Assembly: GCA_002690995.1 (NCBI GenBank)
Contig: NZGS01000072.1
Location: 1 to 36,480 of the forward strand
Length of the DNA: 36,480 nucleotides
Direction: 5' to 3'
Origin: Rhodospirillaceae bacterium
Lineage (GTDB): Bacteria > Pseudomonadota > Alphaproteobacteria > Thalassobaculales > Thalassobaculaceae
The translations under genes were made by a program, and so were the position numbers. Below the pieces are notes generated by a model, which saw only the letters and a program-made list of their open reading frames with translations, did not search any database and was not told the DNA's origin. Below, one piece after another: positions 7,613-15,979 of the stretch (within the stretch, counting starts at the first letter, position 1; each line of letters begins with the position of its first letter).

Positions 7613-7659
7613 GACGGAAAATTCGCGTGTCGGTGGTTCAAATCCGCCGCTGGGCACCA
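7613..7659 (+). repeat. Remnant of tRNA-Phe 3' end (putative att site)
   Basis: These 47 bp align without gaps to 2156-2202 of tRNA-Phe(GAA) and match at 44 positions. The mismatches are at 7616, 7623 and 7649. The copy starts in the anticodon stem and ends exactly with the CCA. The D arm and the 5' acceptor strand are absent, so it cannot fold into a tRNA. Both copies are followed by CCTAA a few bases after the CCA. Such a direct repeat of a tRNA 3' end is the usual product of site-specific integration. A decayed tandem tRNA-Phe is the alternative. Confidence 0.85.
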
Positions 7660-7711
7660 CTTACCTAATACCATATGACAATAAACTTTTTTTTGCCTGC
7701 GAGCTTACGAT

Positions 7712-9553
7712 TTAGCCTTTTGAAGATAAGTGCTGCTGGGCATTAAAATACGGGAGGTTATCACGGCTTGAGCACCCCATAACAGCCAACCTCTCCGATA
7801 TCCTGAGAGCTTTGAGATATTTTCTTTCTATTTCAATGTCAGAGTGATCGGATAAGATACTCCCACAAAGAGAAATACCATAATGCGATTGCAATGTGCG
7901 TATTTGTTTTCCTGCCAACATGCCATTTGCTATCAGTGTTAACTGAAAGTCATCCTGTTTAATTATTTGGATTTTTCGGTCCACAAGATATCCTCGGATC
8001 TTGGCTTCAGTCGCAAGTGCTACATCCCAGAATTCGGATTCAGAGTTAGTCTGCTCACCGGAAACCTCTGAAAACGCCATACAAAAAGCTAAGAAAACCA
8101 TTTCCTTAGGCTCAGCAGTCTTCCAAGCAGCATTTCCAAGCGTCTTCCAAACAGACAGGTCCATCTCTTGGTAAACCTTCTCTACGCGCTCGTAAAAAAG
8201 ACGCCTCAATCCTATCTCATTCAATGTATTATCAATTTTTTGTTCTTTACAGATATCAATCGCTGTCACTGATCCACACGACGGGCATCCCTCATCCGAG
8301 TATTGATTTTTTTTATAAATATGCGAACAACGAAGACCATTGGAAAGTTTGTTTTCGCAGAGAAAGTAAATTTTCCCGTCCGCCCCTTGCTCTAATTGTT
8401 CGCCAATCCAGTTAAACCTATTTTTGTATCTGACATAAGACCTACGATGATTCCAAAGACTCCATTCGAGTTTTTCGACTGGACCAAAAGTACTCCAATT
8501 TGAGCTAACATCTATCACTATACACCTGTCTTTACCTTCTGCAGATCGAAGACCTCTTCCCACTGTTTGCCCCCAAACGACCTTCGAAAGAGTTGGCCGC
8601 AAGTGAACAATAAGGTTGCAGTGCGGATTATCCCAACCTTCTGCCAAAACACCTACAGACACCATTGCCTCTATTTTACCATTTTCGTGCGCCTCCAAAA
8701 GCTCCATCCGCTCGGCAATCGGGGTGCTCGCAGTGACAATTTCCGCTTCTATGCCGTTAGCACGTACTTTCTCTAGAGTGGCTTCCGCGACTGTTACGTC
8801 GGGACAAAACCAAGCGGAAATAGGTGCTGACGGAACATTTTGTCTCTCCTCCAAGTAAATAAAGGTGGCATAATCTATCATAGAAGATTTCACAATCGCT
8901 GGAGCCAGTTTTGAAACTGGAAAGTCACCTGAGCTTATATCGATACTTGATAAATCTAAATCATGAATAAAATGCGGTCGATATATAGGTGGAACAAGAA
9001 TACCTTCTTCTATTAACGTTTCTATGTTTGCGCAATCTATTATAGTGTCAAAAGCCAGGCTCAGCTGGTCACGCTGGTCTCCCGTCCTGCGTTCAGGAGA
9101 GGCTGTAAGCCCCATAAACTGTGCCCCAATTTTGCCCTCATTTTCAAAATCGTCAATGATCTTTTTATAACCAGTGCCATTCGGAGAAACGCGATGAGCC
9201 TCATCCACTATTATCAAGTCAGCCATTTTTATGGCCTCTTCTAAAACATCTTTTGCTCTCATATTAGTCGACAATAAAATGTCGTAACCATCGAAAGCCT
9301 TTCCATCTTCAGACACCGAAAGTTTGTGGACACTATGTCGCAGACTAAGAGCTTTTTGCAATTGTTCCAACAGAACTAACCTATGGCACAACACCAAGAT
9401 CTTCTTACCTTTATAAAACTGTTCCACTATTTCGCTTGCGAGAATGGTTTTACCGGCGCCTGTGGGGGCTTTTAATATAAAGCGTCGATGTTGCTTTACT
9501 ATTGCTGGAAAGTCATCGATAATCTGTTTTTGCCAATTTCGTAGAACTACCAC
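7712..9553 (-). CDS. RadD-like superfamily 2 DEAH-box helicase
   Basis: A 613-residue SF2 helicase. Motif I is KAPTGAGKT (about 28-36), motif II is DEAH (117-120), LTASPERR corresponds to motif III, and HLRPTLSKVVWGQTVGRGLR carries motif VI with the arginine finger. After the two RecA-like domains comes a zinc-binding-like cluster (LCENKLSNGLRC, then GCPSCG), followed by a helical C-terminal region. This architecture recalls RadD/YejH, an ATPase involved in DNA repair, and also helicases of restriction or defence systems. No nuclease or methylase gene is adjacent. The start is a GTG; an ATG slightly upstream is closed by a stop. It lies between the tRNA-Phe remnant and tRNA-Ser. Confidence 0.85.
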   Translation of the reverse strand: MVVLRNWQKQIIDDFPAIVKQHRRFILKAPTGAGKTILASEIVEQFYKGKKILVLCHRLVLLEQLQKALSLRHSVHKLSVSEDGKAFDGYDILLSTNMRAKDVLEEAIKMADLIIVDEAHRVSPNGTGYKKIIDDFENEGKIGAQFMGLTASPERRTGDQRDQLSLAFDTIIDCANIETLIEEGILVPPIYRPHFIHDLDLSSIDISSGDFPVSKLAPAIVKSSMIDYATFIYLEERQNVPSAPISAWFCPDVTVAEATLEKVRANGIEAEIVTASTPIAERMELLEAHENGKIEAMVSVGVLAEGWDNPHCNLIVHLRPTLSKVVWGQTVGRGLRSAEGKDRCIVIDVSSNWSTFGPVEKLEWSLWNHRRSYVRYKNRFNWIGEQLEQGADGKIYFLCENKLSNGLRCSHIYKKNQYSDEGCPSCGSVTAIDICKEQKIDNTLNEIGLRRLFYERVEKVYQEMDLSVWKTLGNAAWKTAEPKEMVFLAFCMAFSEVSGEQTNSESEFWDVALATEAKIRGYLVDRKIQIIKQDDFQLTLIANGMLAGKQIRTLQSHYGISLCGSILSDHSDIEIERKYLKALRISERLAVMGCSSRDNLPYFNAQQHLSSKG

Positions 9554-9724
9554 TGCGTATTCATTTCAATTTACGTAAAAATAGGGTTGTACATTTTCAA
9601 CAGAGACCATCTTATTTACCAAGCTCATAAGCGTGCAGGACCAAAGCTTGGACCACCGCCATGGTAACACGCTCTTCCTTTATTGTGATATAAAACCATT
9701 TGGATTTTTTCAAGCCTGCTAATG

Positions 9725-9814
9725 TGGCGGTGGGGGTGGGATTCGAACCCACGGTACGTTTGCACGCACAACGGTTTTCGAGACCGCCCCGTTCGACCAC
9801 TCCGGCACCCCACC
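9725..9814 (-). tRNA. tRNA-Ser (CGA), CCA encoded
   Basis: A 90-nt class II tRNA on minus. The acceptor GGTGGGG pairs with CCCCACC, followed by discriminator G and encoded CCA. The anticodon stem GCGGT/ACCGT encloses the loop CTCGAAA, giving anticodon CGA (serine, UCG codons). A long variable arm (TGTGCGTGCAAACGTAC region) and the T loop TTCGAAT are present. Its 3' end faces the helicase gene. No second copy of its 3' end was noticed in the window. Confidence 0.96.
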
Positions 9815-9930
9815 TGAAAATCTTTGTTAAGTTATTTAATTGCAAATTGCCAAAACACCAATACCTCGTCAACAATTTGCTTTGGACTCATCCGTAAAAA
9901 CAATTTTGTGTTTAAAAAGGCCTTTCGCGG

Positions 9931-9958
9931 TTGACACTTCTGTCACCGCCTGTATATT
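9931..9958 (+). promoter_or_regulatory. Sigma70-type promoter of rplU-rpmA
   Basis: A perfect -35 hexamer TTGACA (9931-9936) and a near-consensus -10 TATATT (9953-9958) are separated by 16 bp. Transcription would start near 9965, leaving a leader of about 55 nt before the rplU ATG at 10021. It is the best promoter match seen in the window and suits a highly expressed ribosomal protein operon. Confidence 0.75.
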
Positions 9959-10020
9959 CCGCGCTACACTGGCGTCCGCGTCAAATTTTTGGTTTTATGG
10001 CAAAAATAAAGAGCTTAGCT

Positions 10021-10503
10021 ATGTATGCTGTTTTAAAAACAGGTGGGAAGCAATATAAAGTCTCACAAAACGACGTTATAATTGTAGATAGACTAAGCGG
10101 GGAGTCTGGAGCAAAGATCAATTTGGATAAGGTCCTAATGATCGGCGAAGGAGAAAATACGACTGTTGGAACCCCCATTATCGAAGGGGCTTTGGTTGCT
10201 GCTGAAGTTTTAGAGCACAAACGCGGGGACAAAATCACCGTGTTTAAAAAGAAAAGAAGAAAAAATTATCGACGAACAATGGGACACCGCCAAGAGCTGA
10301 CTGTGTTGCGTATTACCGATATATTGGCAACCGGCGAAAAAAAACCTATTGCAAAAAAGACAAAAGCAGAACCAAAAACAGGCACGCCTAAGGAAACTAA
10401 AGGTGAAGTGAAAGCTCAAGCAAAAGCCGATACGTCAAAAGTTGATACAGCGAAAACAAAGCGTACTCCGTCGAAAAAGGCGGCGGTTAAAAAAGAAAAG
10501 TAA
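10021..10503 (+). CDS. rplU: 50S ribosomal protein L21 with long Lys/Ala-rich tail
   Basis: Large-subunit protein that binds 23S rRNA. The start ATG 10021 gives MYAVLKTGGKQYKVSQND, the normal L21 N-terminus; the frame is open further upstream and a second ATG at 9997 is possible, but the family start favours 10021. Residues 1-102 cover the whole L21 domain, including the basic loop KKKRRKNYRRTMGHRQ. Residues about 105-160 are a low-complexity tail rich in Lys, Ala and Thr, making the protein 160 residues against about 103 in E. coli. Such tails are known in alphaproteobacterial L21. rpmA follows after 15 bp. Confidence 0.96.
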   Translation: MYAVLKTGGKQYKVSQNDVIIVDRLSGESGAKINLDKVLMIGEGENTTVGTPIIEGALVAAEVLEHKRGDKITVFKKKRRKNYRRTMGHRQELTVLRITDILATGEKKPIAKKTKAEPKTGTPKETKGEVKAQAKADTSKVDTAKTKRTPSKKAAVKKEK

Positions 10504-10518
10504 TAGGGATAAAAACCA

Positions 10519-10788
10519 ATGGCACATAAGAAGGCGGGTGGCAGCTCACGAAACGGTCGCGACTCAGCGGGTCGCAGACTAGGTGTGAAGAAGTTTGGTG
10601 GAGAATCCGTTATTGCGGGGAATATTATCGTAAGACAACGTGGAACCAAATTTCACCCGGGCGCGAATGTGGGGATGGGTAAGGATCACACCCTTTATTC
10701 GAAAATTAGCGGTAAGGTCAGTTTTAAGCAGAAAAAGAACAGCCGCACCTACGTTAATATCGACCCTATTCTGCAGGCAGCAGAGTAG
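10519..10788 (+). CDS. rpmA: 50S ribosomal protein L27
   Basis: An 89-residue large-subunit protein whose N-terminal arm reaches the peptidyl-transferase centre. [20 protein letters not shown] is the canonical start, with no N-terminal cleavage extension of the Firmicutes type. [20 protein letters not shown] is the central conserved block. It is cotranscribed with rplU (15-bp gap). The GNAT acetyltransferase gene often found between rpmA and obgE in alphaproteobacteria is absent here; instead there is a 139-bp gap without a recognisable gene. Confidence 0.98.
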   Translation: MAHKKAGGSSRNGRDSAGRRLGVKKFGGESVIAGNIIVRQRGTKFHPGANVGMGKDHTLYSKISGKVSFKQKKNSRTYVNIDPILQAAE

Positions 10789-10927
10789 AAAAAAAAATCG
10801 TTACATATCAGAAGTGCTAGATACAAAAGCTAGCCGCGGAAAAAATACTACGATATAAGTGTAGCCGTACTAGGCGTGAGAGTTTGTTTACCTGACCCTT
10901 GTTTAGTCGATCGTAGGGACTACCCAA

Positions 10928-11980
10928 ATGAAATTTCTTGATCAGGCCAAAGTTCATATAAAAAGCGGCGATGGCGGGGCAGGTTGCTGTAGTTTTCGAC
11001 GAGAAGCTTACGTAGAATATGGCGGTCCTGATGGCGGAGACGGCGGGCGCGGCGGTCATGTTATAGCTGAGTGCGTTGACGGTCTAAACACATTAATTGA
11101 CTATCGCTACAAACAACATTTCAAAGCAAAAACAGGTTACGCTGGTGCCGGCCGGCAAAAATCTGGAGCTTCAGGAACAGACATAATACTTAAACTTCCG
11201 AAGGGAACACAGGTTTTTGAGGAAGACAACCGAACAATCATAACTGATCTTGTGGAAGTTGGACAAAGGGTGGTGCTTGCACGCGGCGGTGACGGCGGCT
11301 TCGGTAATCTAAGATACAAAACATCTACTAATAGAGCGCCGCGAAAATCCTTGCCAGGATGGCCAGGCATAGAAAAATCTATCTGGCTCAGATTAAAATT
11401 AATCGCAGATGTAGGACTAGTTGGACTCCCTAATGCTGGAAAATCAACGCTACTTTCAACCATCACTCGTGCGAAACCAAAAATAGCTGACTATCCATTC
11501 ACAACGCTACATCCGAACCTCGGTGTTGTTGGCTTGTTTGATAAAGAATTCGTAATCGCAGATATACCTGGGCTTATAGAGGGTGCTCACAAAGGTTTAG
11601 GGTTAGGCGACCGTTTCCTCGGCCATATAGAACGTTGCAATGTTTTACTGCACTTAATTGATGGTACGCAACCAGATCCATTAGTTGCTTATGAAACCAT
11701 TAGAAAAGAGCTAACTGAATATGGCGGCGGCTTAGAGAAGAAATTTGAAATTGTTGCAATAACAAAAGCTGACGCGCTAACTGAAGAACAAACTCAAGAA
11801 ATAATGACAAATATTAGAGGCCTAGTACCAAGTCCGACACATTTAATATCTGCCCCAACAAAGCAAGGGGTCGAGGATTTGCTGTTAAGAATATTAGAGA
11901 AAGTTTATGAACCTATGCTCGCGCCTAATCCCAAAGTACCAAGAACTGGAGAGGGAAGTAGTGGGTGGACTCCAGTATGA
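10928..11980 (+). CDS. obgE: GTPase ObgE/CgtA
   Basis: A 350-residue essential GTPase involved in 50S subunit maturation and stress control. The glycine-rich Obg domain is residues 1-158 ([20 protein letters not shown] and GGDGGFGN turns). The G domain follows with GLPNAGKST (G1, about 166-174), [12 protein letters not shown] (G3), TKAD (G4) and SAPTK (G5). It has only a short C-terminal tail, as is common in alphaproteobacteria. The stop overlaps the proB ATG by four bases (ATGA), so the two are probably coupled in translation. Confidence 0.98.
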   Translation: MKFLDQAKVHIKSGDGGAGCCSFRREAYVEYGGPDGGDGGRGGHVIAECVDGLNTLIDYRYKQHFKAKTGYAGAGRQKSGASGTDIILKLPKGTQVFEEDNRTIITDLVEVGQRVVLARGGDGGFGNLRYKTSTNRAPRKSLPGWPGIEKSIWLRLKLIADVGLVGLPNAGKSTLLSTITRAKPKIADYPFTTLHPNLGVVGLFDKEFVIADIPGLIEGAHKGLGLGDRFLGHIERCNVLLHLIDGTQPDPLVAYETIRKELTEYGGGLEKKFEIVAITKADALTEEQTQEIMTNIRGLVPSPTHLISAPTKQGVEDLLLRILEKVYEPMLAPNPKVPRTGEGSSGWTPV

Positions 11981-13107
11981 TTGTTTCTGACCAAACCGGC
12001 CTTGTTAGCAAATCACAAAGATTGATAATTAAAATTGGCTCTGCCCTTTTGGTAGATAGCGATACTGGAGAAATACGCTATAACTGGCTCGAGAAAATGG
12101 CCGATGATATTGCCAATTTGAGATCCAGAAACAAAGAAGTTATTATTGTTTCTTCAGGAGCTGTAGCATTTGGAAGTCGACATCTAGGCATTCATGCTAA
12201 AGCTCTAAAATTACAGGAAAAACAAGCAGCAGCCGCTACAGGGCAAATTAGGCTTGCGCATGCTTACGAAAATGCCTTGAATAAACATGGAGTGACTATA
12301 GCACAAATTCTCTTGTCACCTGATGACACGGAACAGCGTCGCCGTCACCTGAATGCAAGGGCAACCATTTCCACGCTTTTGTCACTGAACGTTGTGCCCA
12401 TAATCAATGAAAACGATACAGTGACAACTAAAGAGCTCAGATTTGGTGATAATGATCGTCTAGGTGCAAGAGTAGCACAAATGGTAAGCGCTGATACTCT
12501 TATACTTTTATCAGATGTAGACGGCTTATATAATCGAGACCCAAGACTAGATAAAACGGCATACCATATACCAATAGTAGAGAAGATAACATCGGAAATA
12601 GAGGCTATGGCTGGGATTACGACAACAAATTATTCTTCTGGAGGAATGATAACAAAGTTAGCAGCTGCCCGCATTGCAAATAACGCAGGCTGTCATATGA
12701 TTATAGCCAACGGTACAATTTTTAATCCTATTAAAGCTATCGAGAACGGAGCACAAAGCACCTGGTTTCAAGCAAATTCAACGCCCCATGGGGCACGGAA
12801 AGCATGGATAGCAAGTGCAATAAACCCCAGCGGTTCGATTTTCATTGACAAGGGTGCCGCTTCAGCCATCGTTAATGGTAGGAGCTTACTTCCAGCAGGC
12901 GTTTTAGAAGTTTCCGGTGATTTTGAAAGAGGTGACTTAGTGAAGATTTTAAATCAGAATAAAAATGAAATCGCACGTGGGCTTGTGGCATATTCAGCAA
13001 AAGATACTCTTATGATAAAAGGTAGAAGATCAATGGAAATAGAGGATATACTTGGCTATCAAGGCAGAGACGAGTTAATCCATCGGGACGATCTTGTCCT
13101 TGTTTAA
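11977..13107 (+). CDS. proB: Glutamate 5-kinase ProB
   Basis: A 376-residue enzyme that phosphorylates glutamate, the first and feedback-inhibited step of proline synthesis. The amino-acid-kinase domain is about residues 10-260: [13 protein letters not shown] binds [12 protein letters not shown] is the glycine-rich loop, and [20 protein letters not shown] is the glutamate-binding block. A C-terminal PUA domain (about 280-370, containing GRSLLPAGV and FERGDLVKI) is present. I chose the ATG at 11977 that overlaps the obgE stop; an in-frame GTG at 11965 would add four residues. proA follows after 17 bp. Confidence 0.97.
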   Translation: MIVSDQTGLVSKSQRLIIKIGSALLVDSDTGEIRYNWLEKMADDIANLRSRNKEVIIVSSGAVAFGSRHLGIHAKALKLQEKQAAAATGQIRLAHAYENALNKHGVTIAQILLSPDDTEQRRRHLNARATISTLLSLNVVPIINENDTVTTKELRFGDNDRLGARVAQMVSADTLILLSDVDGLYNRDPRLDKTAYHIPIVEKITSEIEAMAGITTTNYSSGGMITKLAAARIANNAGCHMIIANGTIFNPIKAIENGAQSTWFQANSTPHGARKAWIASAINPSGSIFIDKGAASAIVNGRSLLPAGVLEVSGDFERGDLVKILNQNKNEIARGLVAYSAKDTLMIKGRRSMEIEDILGYQGRDELIHRDDLVLV

Positions 13108-13124
13108 TCGTTAGACAAATCGAA

Positions 13125-14435
13125 TTGGAGGTCGATATTAATTCTGCAGACCAAGATGTAATCTGTAAGGGCTCTTCCGCATCGCTCATAAATTTACTTA
13201 ACGATATAGGGGCACGTGCAGATTCTGCCGCTCAGGTGCTAAAACAAGCAAAGCGAGAATCCAAGGACAAAGCCTTGATGGTAGCGGCTACGGAAATTCG
13301 GTCAAATTTTGAGGCTATAATACGAGCAAATGTATCTGATCTAAACTTTGCAAAAAATAAGAAATTAACCAACGCACTTCTCGACAGATTAATAATTGAT
13401 GAAGCACGATTGGACTCTATCGCCTCGGGTCTTGAGATGATCGCACAGCTTCCAGATCCAGTAGGAACAGTCTTGAGTAACTGGGATAGACCGAATGGAC
13501 TGAACATAAGTCGTGTAAGCGTTCCGCTCGGGGTAATAGGTATAATTTATGAGTCTAGGCCAAATGTAACTGCAGATGCCGGCGGACTTTGCCTCAAATC
13601 CGGAAATGCCGTTATTCTTCGTGGTGGGTCCGAATCTTTTCATACTTCTTTGGAGCTTGTGAATTGCCTTCAAGTGGGACTGAGAGCTGCGAATTTACCA
13701 ACCGACTCTATCCAGCTAGTACCTACCCGAGATCGCGAGGCTGTTAGTCACCTTTTGAGAATGACTAAATATGTGGATATTATCGTACCACGCGGCGGCA
13801 AGTCGCTTGTGGCTAAAGTGCAAAAGGAGAGTAAAATCCCCACAATAGCTCACTTAGAAGGCCTTTGCCATATTTATCTGGATGAAGCGGCTGAGTTAGA
13901 AATGGCAAAAAATGTGACATTAAACGCAAAAATGAGGCGCACTGGGGTTTGCGGCGCGGCAGAAACCCTCTTGGTAGACTCGCGGGCAGCTCACAAACTG
14001 CTTCCAGCTGTTGCCAAAAATCTAATTGACCATGGGTGTATTCTGAAAGGTGACATAGGGTCCTGCGACTTAGTGCCAGAAATGGAGAGAGCCAAAGAAG
14101 TTGATTGGTCGACAGAATATTTAGACTCGATACTTTCTGTAAAACTAGTTGATGGTGTAGATGGAGCTATTGAACACATTAGCAAATATGGATCAAACCA
14201 TACAGATAGCATAGTTACAGATAACCCCGAAACTGCAGAACGATTTCTAAACGAAGTCGATAGCGCTATCGTTCTCCATAATGCTTCCACACAATACGCA
14301 GATGGAGGCGAGTTCGGGATGGGTGCGGAAATTGGAATTTCGACCGGACGCTTGCACGCCAGAGGTCCTGTGGGAACAGAGCAACTCACCTGTTTTAAGT
14401 ATATTGTTCGGGGGAATGGACAAGTACGTCCATGA
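13125..14435 (+). CDS. proA: Glutamate-5-semialdehyde dehydrogenase ProA
   Basis: A protein of about 436 residues that reduces glutamyl phosphate to the semialdehyde with NADPH, the second step of proline synthesis. Family blocks: LGVIGIIYESRPNVTADA, CLKSGNAVILRGGSE, IVPRGGKSLVAKVQ, TIAHLEGLCHIYLD, and MRRTGVCGAAETLL with the catalytic cysteine region. The frame opens at a TTG (13125) with no Shine-Dalgarno upstream; a perfect GGAGG sits just inside and points to an ATT at 13137. The next canonical start downstream is near 13238, inside the conserved N-terminal helix, so it is unlikely. The stop overlaps the nadD ATG (ATGA). Confidence 0.96.
   Translation: MEVDINSADQDVICKGSSASLINLLNDIGARADSAAQVLKQAKRESKDKALMVAATEIRSNFEAIIRANVSDLNFAKNKKLTNALLDRLIIDEARLDSIASGLEMIAQLPDPVGTVLSNWDRPNGLNISRVSVPLGVIGIIYESRPNVTADAGGLCLKSGNAVILRGGSESFHTSLELVNCLQVGLRAANLPTDSIQLVPTRDREAVSHLLRMTKYVDIIVPRGGKSLVAKVQKESKIPTIAHLEGLCHIYLDEAAELEMAKNVTLNAKMRRTGVCGAAETLLVDSRAAHKLLPAVAKNLIDHGCILKGDIGSCDLVPEMERAKEVDWSTEYLDSILSVKLVDGVDGAIEHISKYGSNHTDSIVTDNPETAERFLNEVDSAIVLHNASTQYADGGEFGMGAEIGISTGRLHARGPVGTEQLTCFKYIVRGNGQVRP
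13127..13131 (+). promoter_or_regulatory. GGAGG Shine-Dalgarno overlapping the nominal proA start
   Basis: A perfect GGAGG begins on the third base of the only canonical in-frame proA start codon near the family N-terminus (TTG at 13125). It lies 5 bp before an in-frame ATT codon (13137). The ribosome site would therefore fit an ATT start better than the TTG. Seen in the sequence; the choice of start is inference. Confidence 0.5.
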
Positions 14436-15088
14436 ACTCGACAGAGGCCCCAAAACGAGGAAAAAAAAACTTAGCTTGCTCGCTTTCGATAGCAACTACA
14501 AATAAACAAACTATCGGACTTATGGGCGGGTCATTCAACCCAGCACATTCTGGTCACCGATTGATTTCAGAGTTAGCTATAAAACGACTCGGGCTAAACA
14601 AAGTCTGGTGGCTTGTGTCACCACAGAACCCTCTTAAGCCTTCGGCCGGAATGGCGAACATTGAAGAAAGAGTTAAAACTGCAGTAAAGATTTCTAGAAA
14701 CCCAAAAATTAAGGTAATGACAATCGAATCCTTTCTTGAGACCCAGTATACCTCTGATTTACTAAAGATCCTATCTAAGCGCTTTTCAAGTACACGGTTC
14801 ATTTGGATTATGGGAGCGGATAATCTCCTCCAATTTTCTGAATGGAAAAATTGGGAAGAGATAACATCCCTTGTAAGGATAGCTATTTTCGATAGGCCCA
14901 AATTCTCATTAAAGTCTTTAGTAGCAGATATGCCCCGACGCTTTTCAGGTAATAGACTGAGAGAACGCGAAGGTTTACTTCTGAAATATAAAAAACCGCC
15001 AGCTTGGATTTTTTTTCATAGTAACCTGAATCATATCTCTGCAACAAAAATAAGATCTCAAACAAAAGCTAATAGTATTGGAGATTAA
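14432..15088 (+). CDS. nadD: Nicotinate-nucleotide adenylyltransferase NadD
   Basis: A 218-residue enzyme that adenylates nicotinate mononucleotide to deamido-NAD. The nucleotidyltransferase signature GGSFNPAHSGH starts at about residue 33, followed by WWLVSPQNPLK, QYTSDLLKIL and IMGADNLLQFSEWKNW, all typical. The first 25 or so residues are an unusual extension; the ATG at 14432 overlaps the proA stop. The end overlaps the start region of rsfS by 11 bp. The catalytic histidines of the GHxGH-type site are present. Confidence 0.96.
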   Translation: MNSTEAPKRGKKNLACSLSIATTNKQTIGLMGGSFNPAHSGHRLISELAIKRLGLNKVWWLVSPQNPLKPSAGMANIEERVKTAVKISRNPKIKVMTIESFLETQYTSDLLKILSKRFSSTRFIWIMGADNLLQFSEWKNWEEITSLVRIAIFDRPKFSLKSLVADMPRRFSGNRLREREGLLLKYKKPPAWIFFHSNLNHISATKIRSQTKANSIGD

Positions 15089-15464
15089 AATCAAAAAACA
15101 AAAGACTAAGAAGTTAAATCTTTTAAACGTGGTGATCTCATCTCTTGAAGAATTTAAAGCACAAGATATAGTAAAAATAGACCTAATAGGAAAAACTAGC
15201 ATGGCTGATTCTATGCTGATTGCCTCAGGTACTTCTTCAAGACAAATTCGCGCAATTGCAGAAAACACCGTGGCGGAGATAAAGAAAAGCTCCAACGTGA
15301 ACGTAAATATTGAGGGATTAAGCCAAAGTGATTGGGTGCTAATTGACGCTGGCGATATTATTATTCATCTCTTTAGACCTGAAGTCAGGGAATTTTATAA
15401 TCTGGAAAAAATGTGGCAGGTTGACTCGACTGAAGATGCAAGCACAGAAACTATAGAACTATAA
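15078..15464 (+). CDS. rsfS: Ribosomal silencing factor RsfS
   Basis: A 128-residue protein that binds ribosomal protein L14 and blocks subunit joining when nutrients are low. The core KIDLIGKTSMADSMLIASGT, then SRQIRAIAENT and DWVLIDAGDIIIHLF, is diagnostic. The frame has a TTG at 15078, which overlaps the nadD end, without a Shine-Dalgarno. A GGAG begins at 15080, and an in-frame ATC at 15090 would be at correct spacing; the next canonical start (GTG, about 15129) would delete the first helix. The position after nadD is the usual one. Confidence 0.95.
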   Translation: MEIKIKKQKTKKLNLLNVVISSLEEFKAQDIVKIDLIGKTSMADSMLIASGTSSRQIRAIAENTVAEIKKSSNVNVNIEGLSQSDWVLIDAGDIIIHLFRPEVREFYNLEKMWQVDSTEDASTETIEL

Positions 15465-15489
15465 CCCGATAAAATACTAGGTAAACGGA

Positions 15490-15948
15490 ATGCGAGTGAG
15501 TATTGTGGCGATCGGAAAGAACCGCCAAGGTGTATTTAAAGACCTTTATCAATTCTACGCCACAAGAATTCAATGGGAAATCCAATTAATCGAAGTAGAC
15601 GTTAGAAAAACACTTGACTGGAAAAAACAGCGCCTTAACGAAACTAGAAAGCTTTTATCGTCTGTACCCAAAGAATCAGTTATGGTCATATTAGATGAAT
15701 CGGGGAAACTTCTTACAAGCAGAGCATTATCGAACTGGATTAATAACCAAGTCGATAATGGTGCCAAAGATATTTCATTTTTGATTGGTGGGGCACACGG
15801 ACTCGATCTCTCTGTAATAAGATCTCGGAGTTTAACGATAAGCCTAGGTCGAGTAACTTGGCCACACTTGATGATACGTGGTATGATTGCAGAGCAACTA
15901 TATAGAGCTCAGCAAATACTTAAAAATCACCCGTATCATAGGGACTGA
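15490..15948 (+). CDS. rlmH: 23S rRNA (pseudouridine1915-N3)-methyltransferase RlmH
   Basis: A 152-residue SPOUT methyltransferase that methylates pseudouridine 1915 in helix 69 of 23S rRNA. MVILDESGKLLTSRALSNW, FLIGGAHGLDLSV, then TWPHLMIRGMIAEQLYRAQQ and the terminal HPYHRD form the knotted SAM-binding fold and are highly conserved. It lies between rsfS and gpmI, as is common in alphaproteobacteria. The ATG lies 25 bp after the rsfS stop. Length is normal. Confidence 0.97.
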   Translation: MRVSIVAIGKNRQGVFKDLYQFYATRIQWEIQLIEVDVRKTLDWKKQRLNETRKLLSSVPKESVMVILDESGKLLTSRALSNWINNQVDNGAKDISFLIGGAHGLDLSVIRSRSLTISLGRVTWPHLMIRGMIAEQLYRAQQILKNHPYHRD

Positions 15949-15979
15949 TTACTCAATTAGGTCAGAGATTGTTAATAAT

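Larger units (their letters stand above)
2203..7659. mobile_element. Putative decayed genomic island between tRNA-Phe and its 3' copy
   Basis: The interval is bounded on the left by the intact tRNA-Phe 3' end and on the right by the degenerate copy of the same 47 bp in the same orientation. This is the expected geometry for an integrated element, where the incoming attachment site restores the tRNA and the displaced 3' end lies at the far border. It holds queE, queC, queF, a 62-residue orphan, an NTF2-like gene, and the LLM-ABM pair, with gene-poor stretches between them. No integrase, excisionase or transposase is seen, so if it was mobile it has lost that function or the integrase was elsewhere. 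The repeats are seen; the island is inference. Confidence 0.45.

Noticed and set aside
7660-7700. T run at about 7686-7695 as a terminator for the LLM-ABM operon
   Set aside because: No hairpin precedes the T run directly; the strong hairpin is about 90 bp upstream.
9725-9814. tRNA-Ser as a second attachment site
   Set aside because: I saw no duplicate of its 3' end in the window.
9612-9897. Open frames over tRNA-Ser, and a 16-codon frame at 9612-9663 (minus) with a purine-rich upstream stretch
   Set aside because: The longer frames cross the tRNA; the 16-codon frame is too short to support as a gene.
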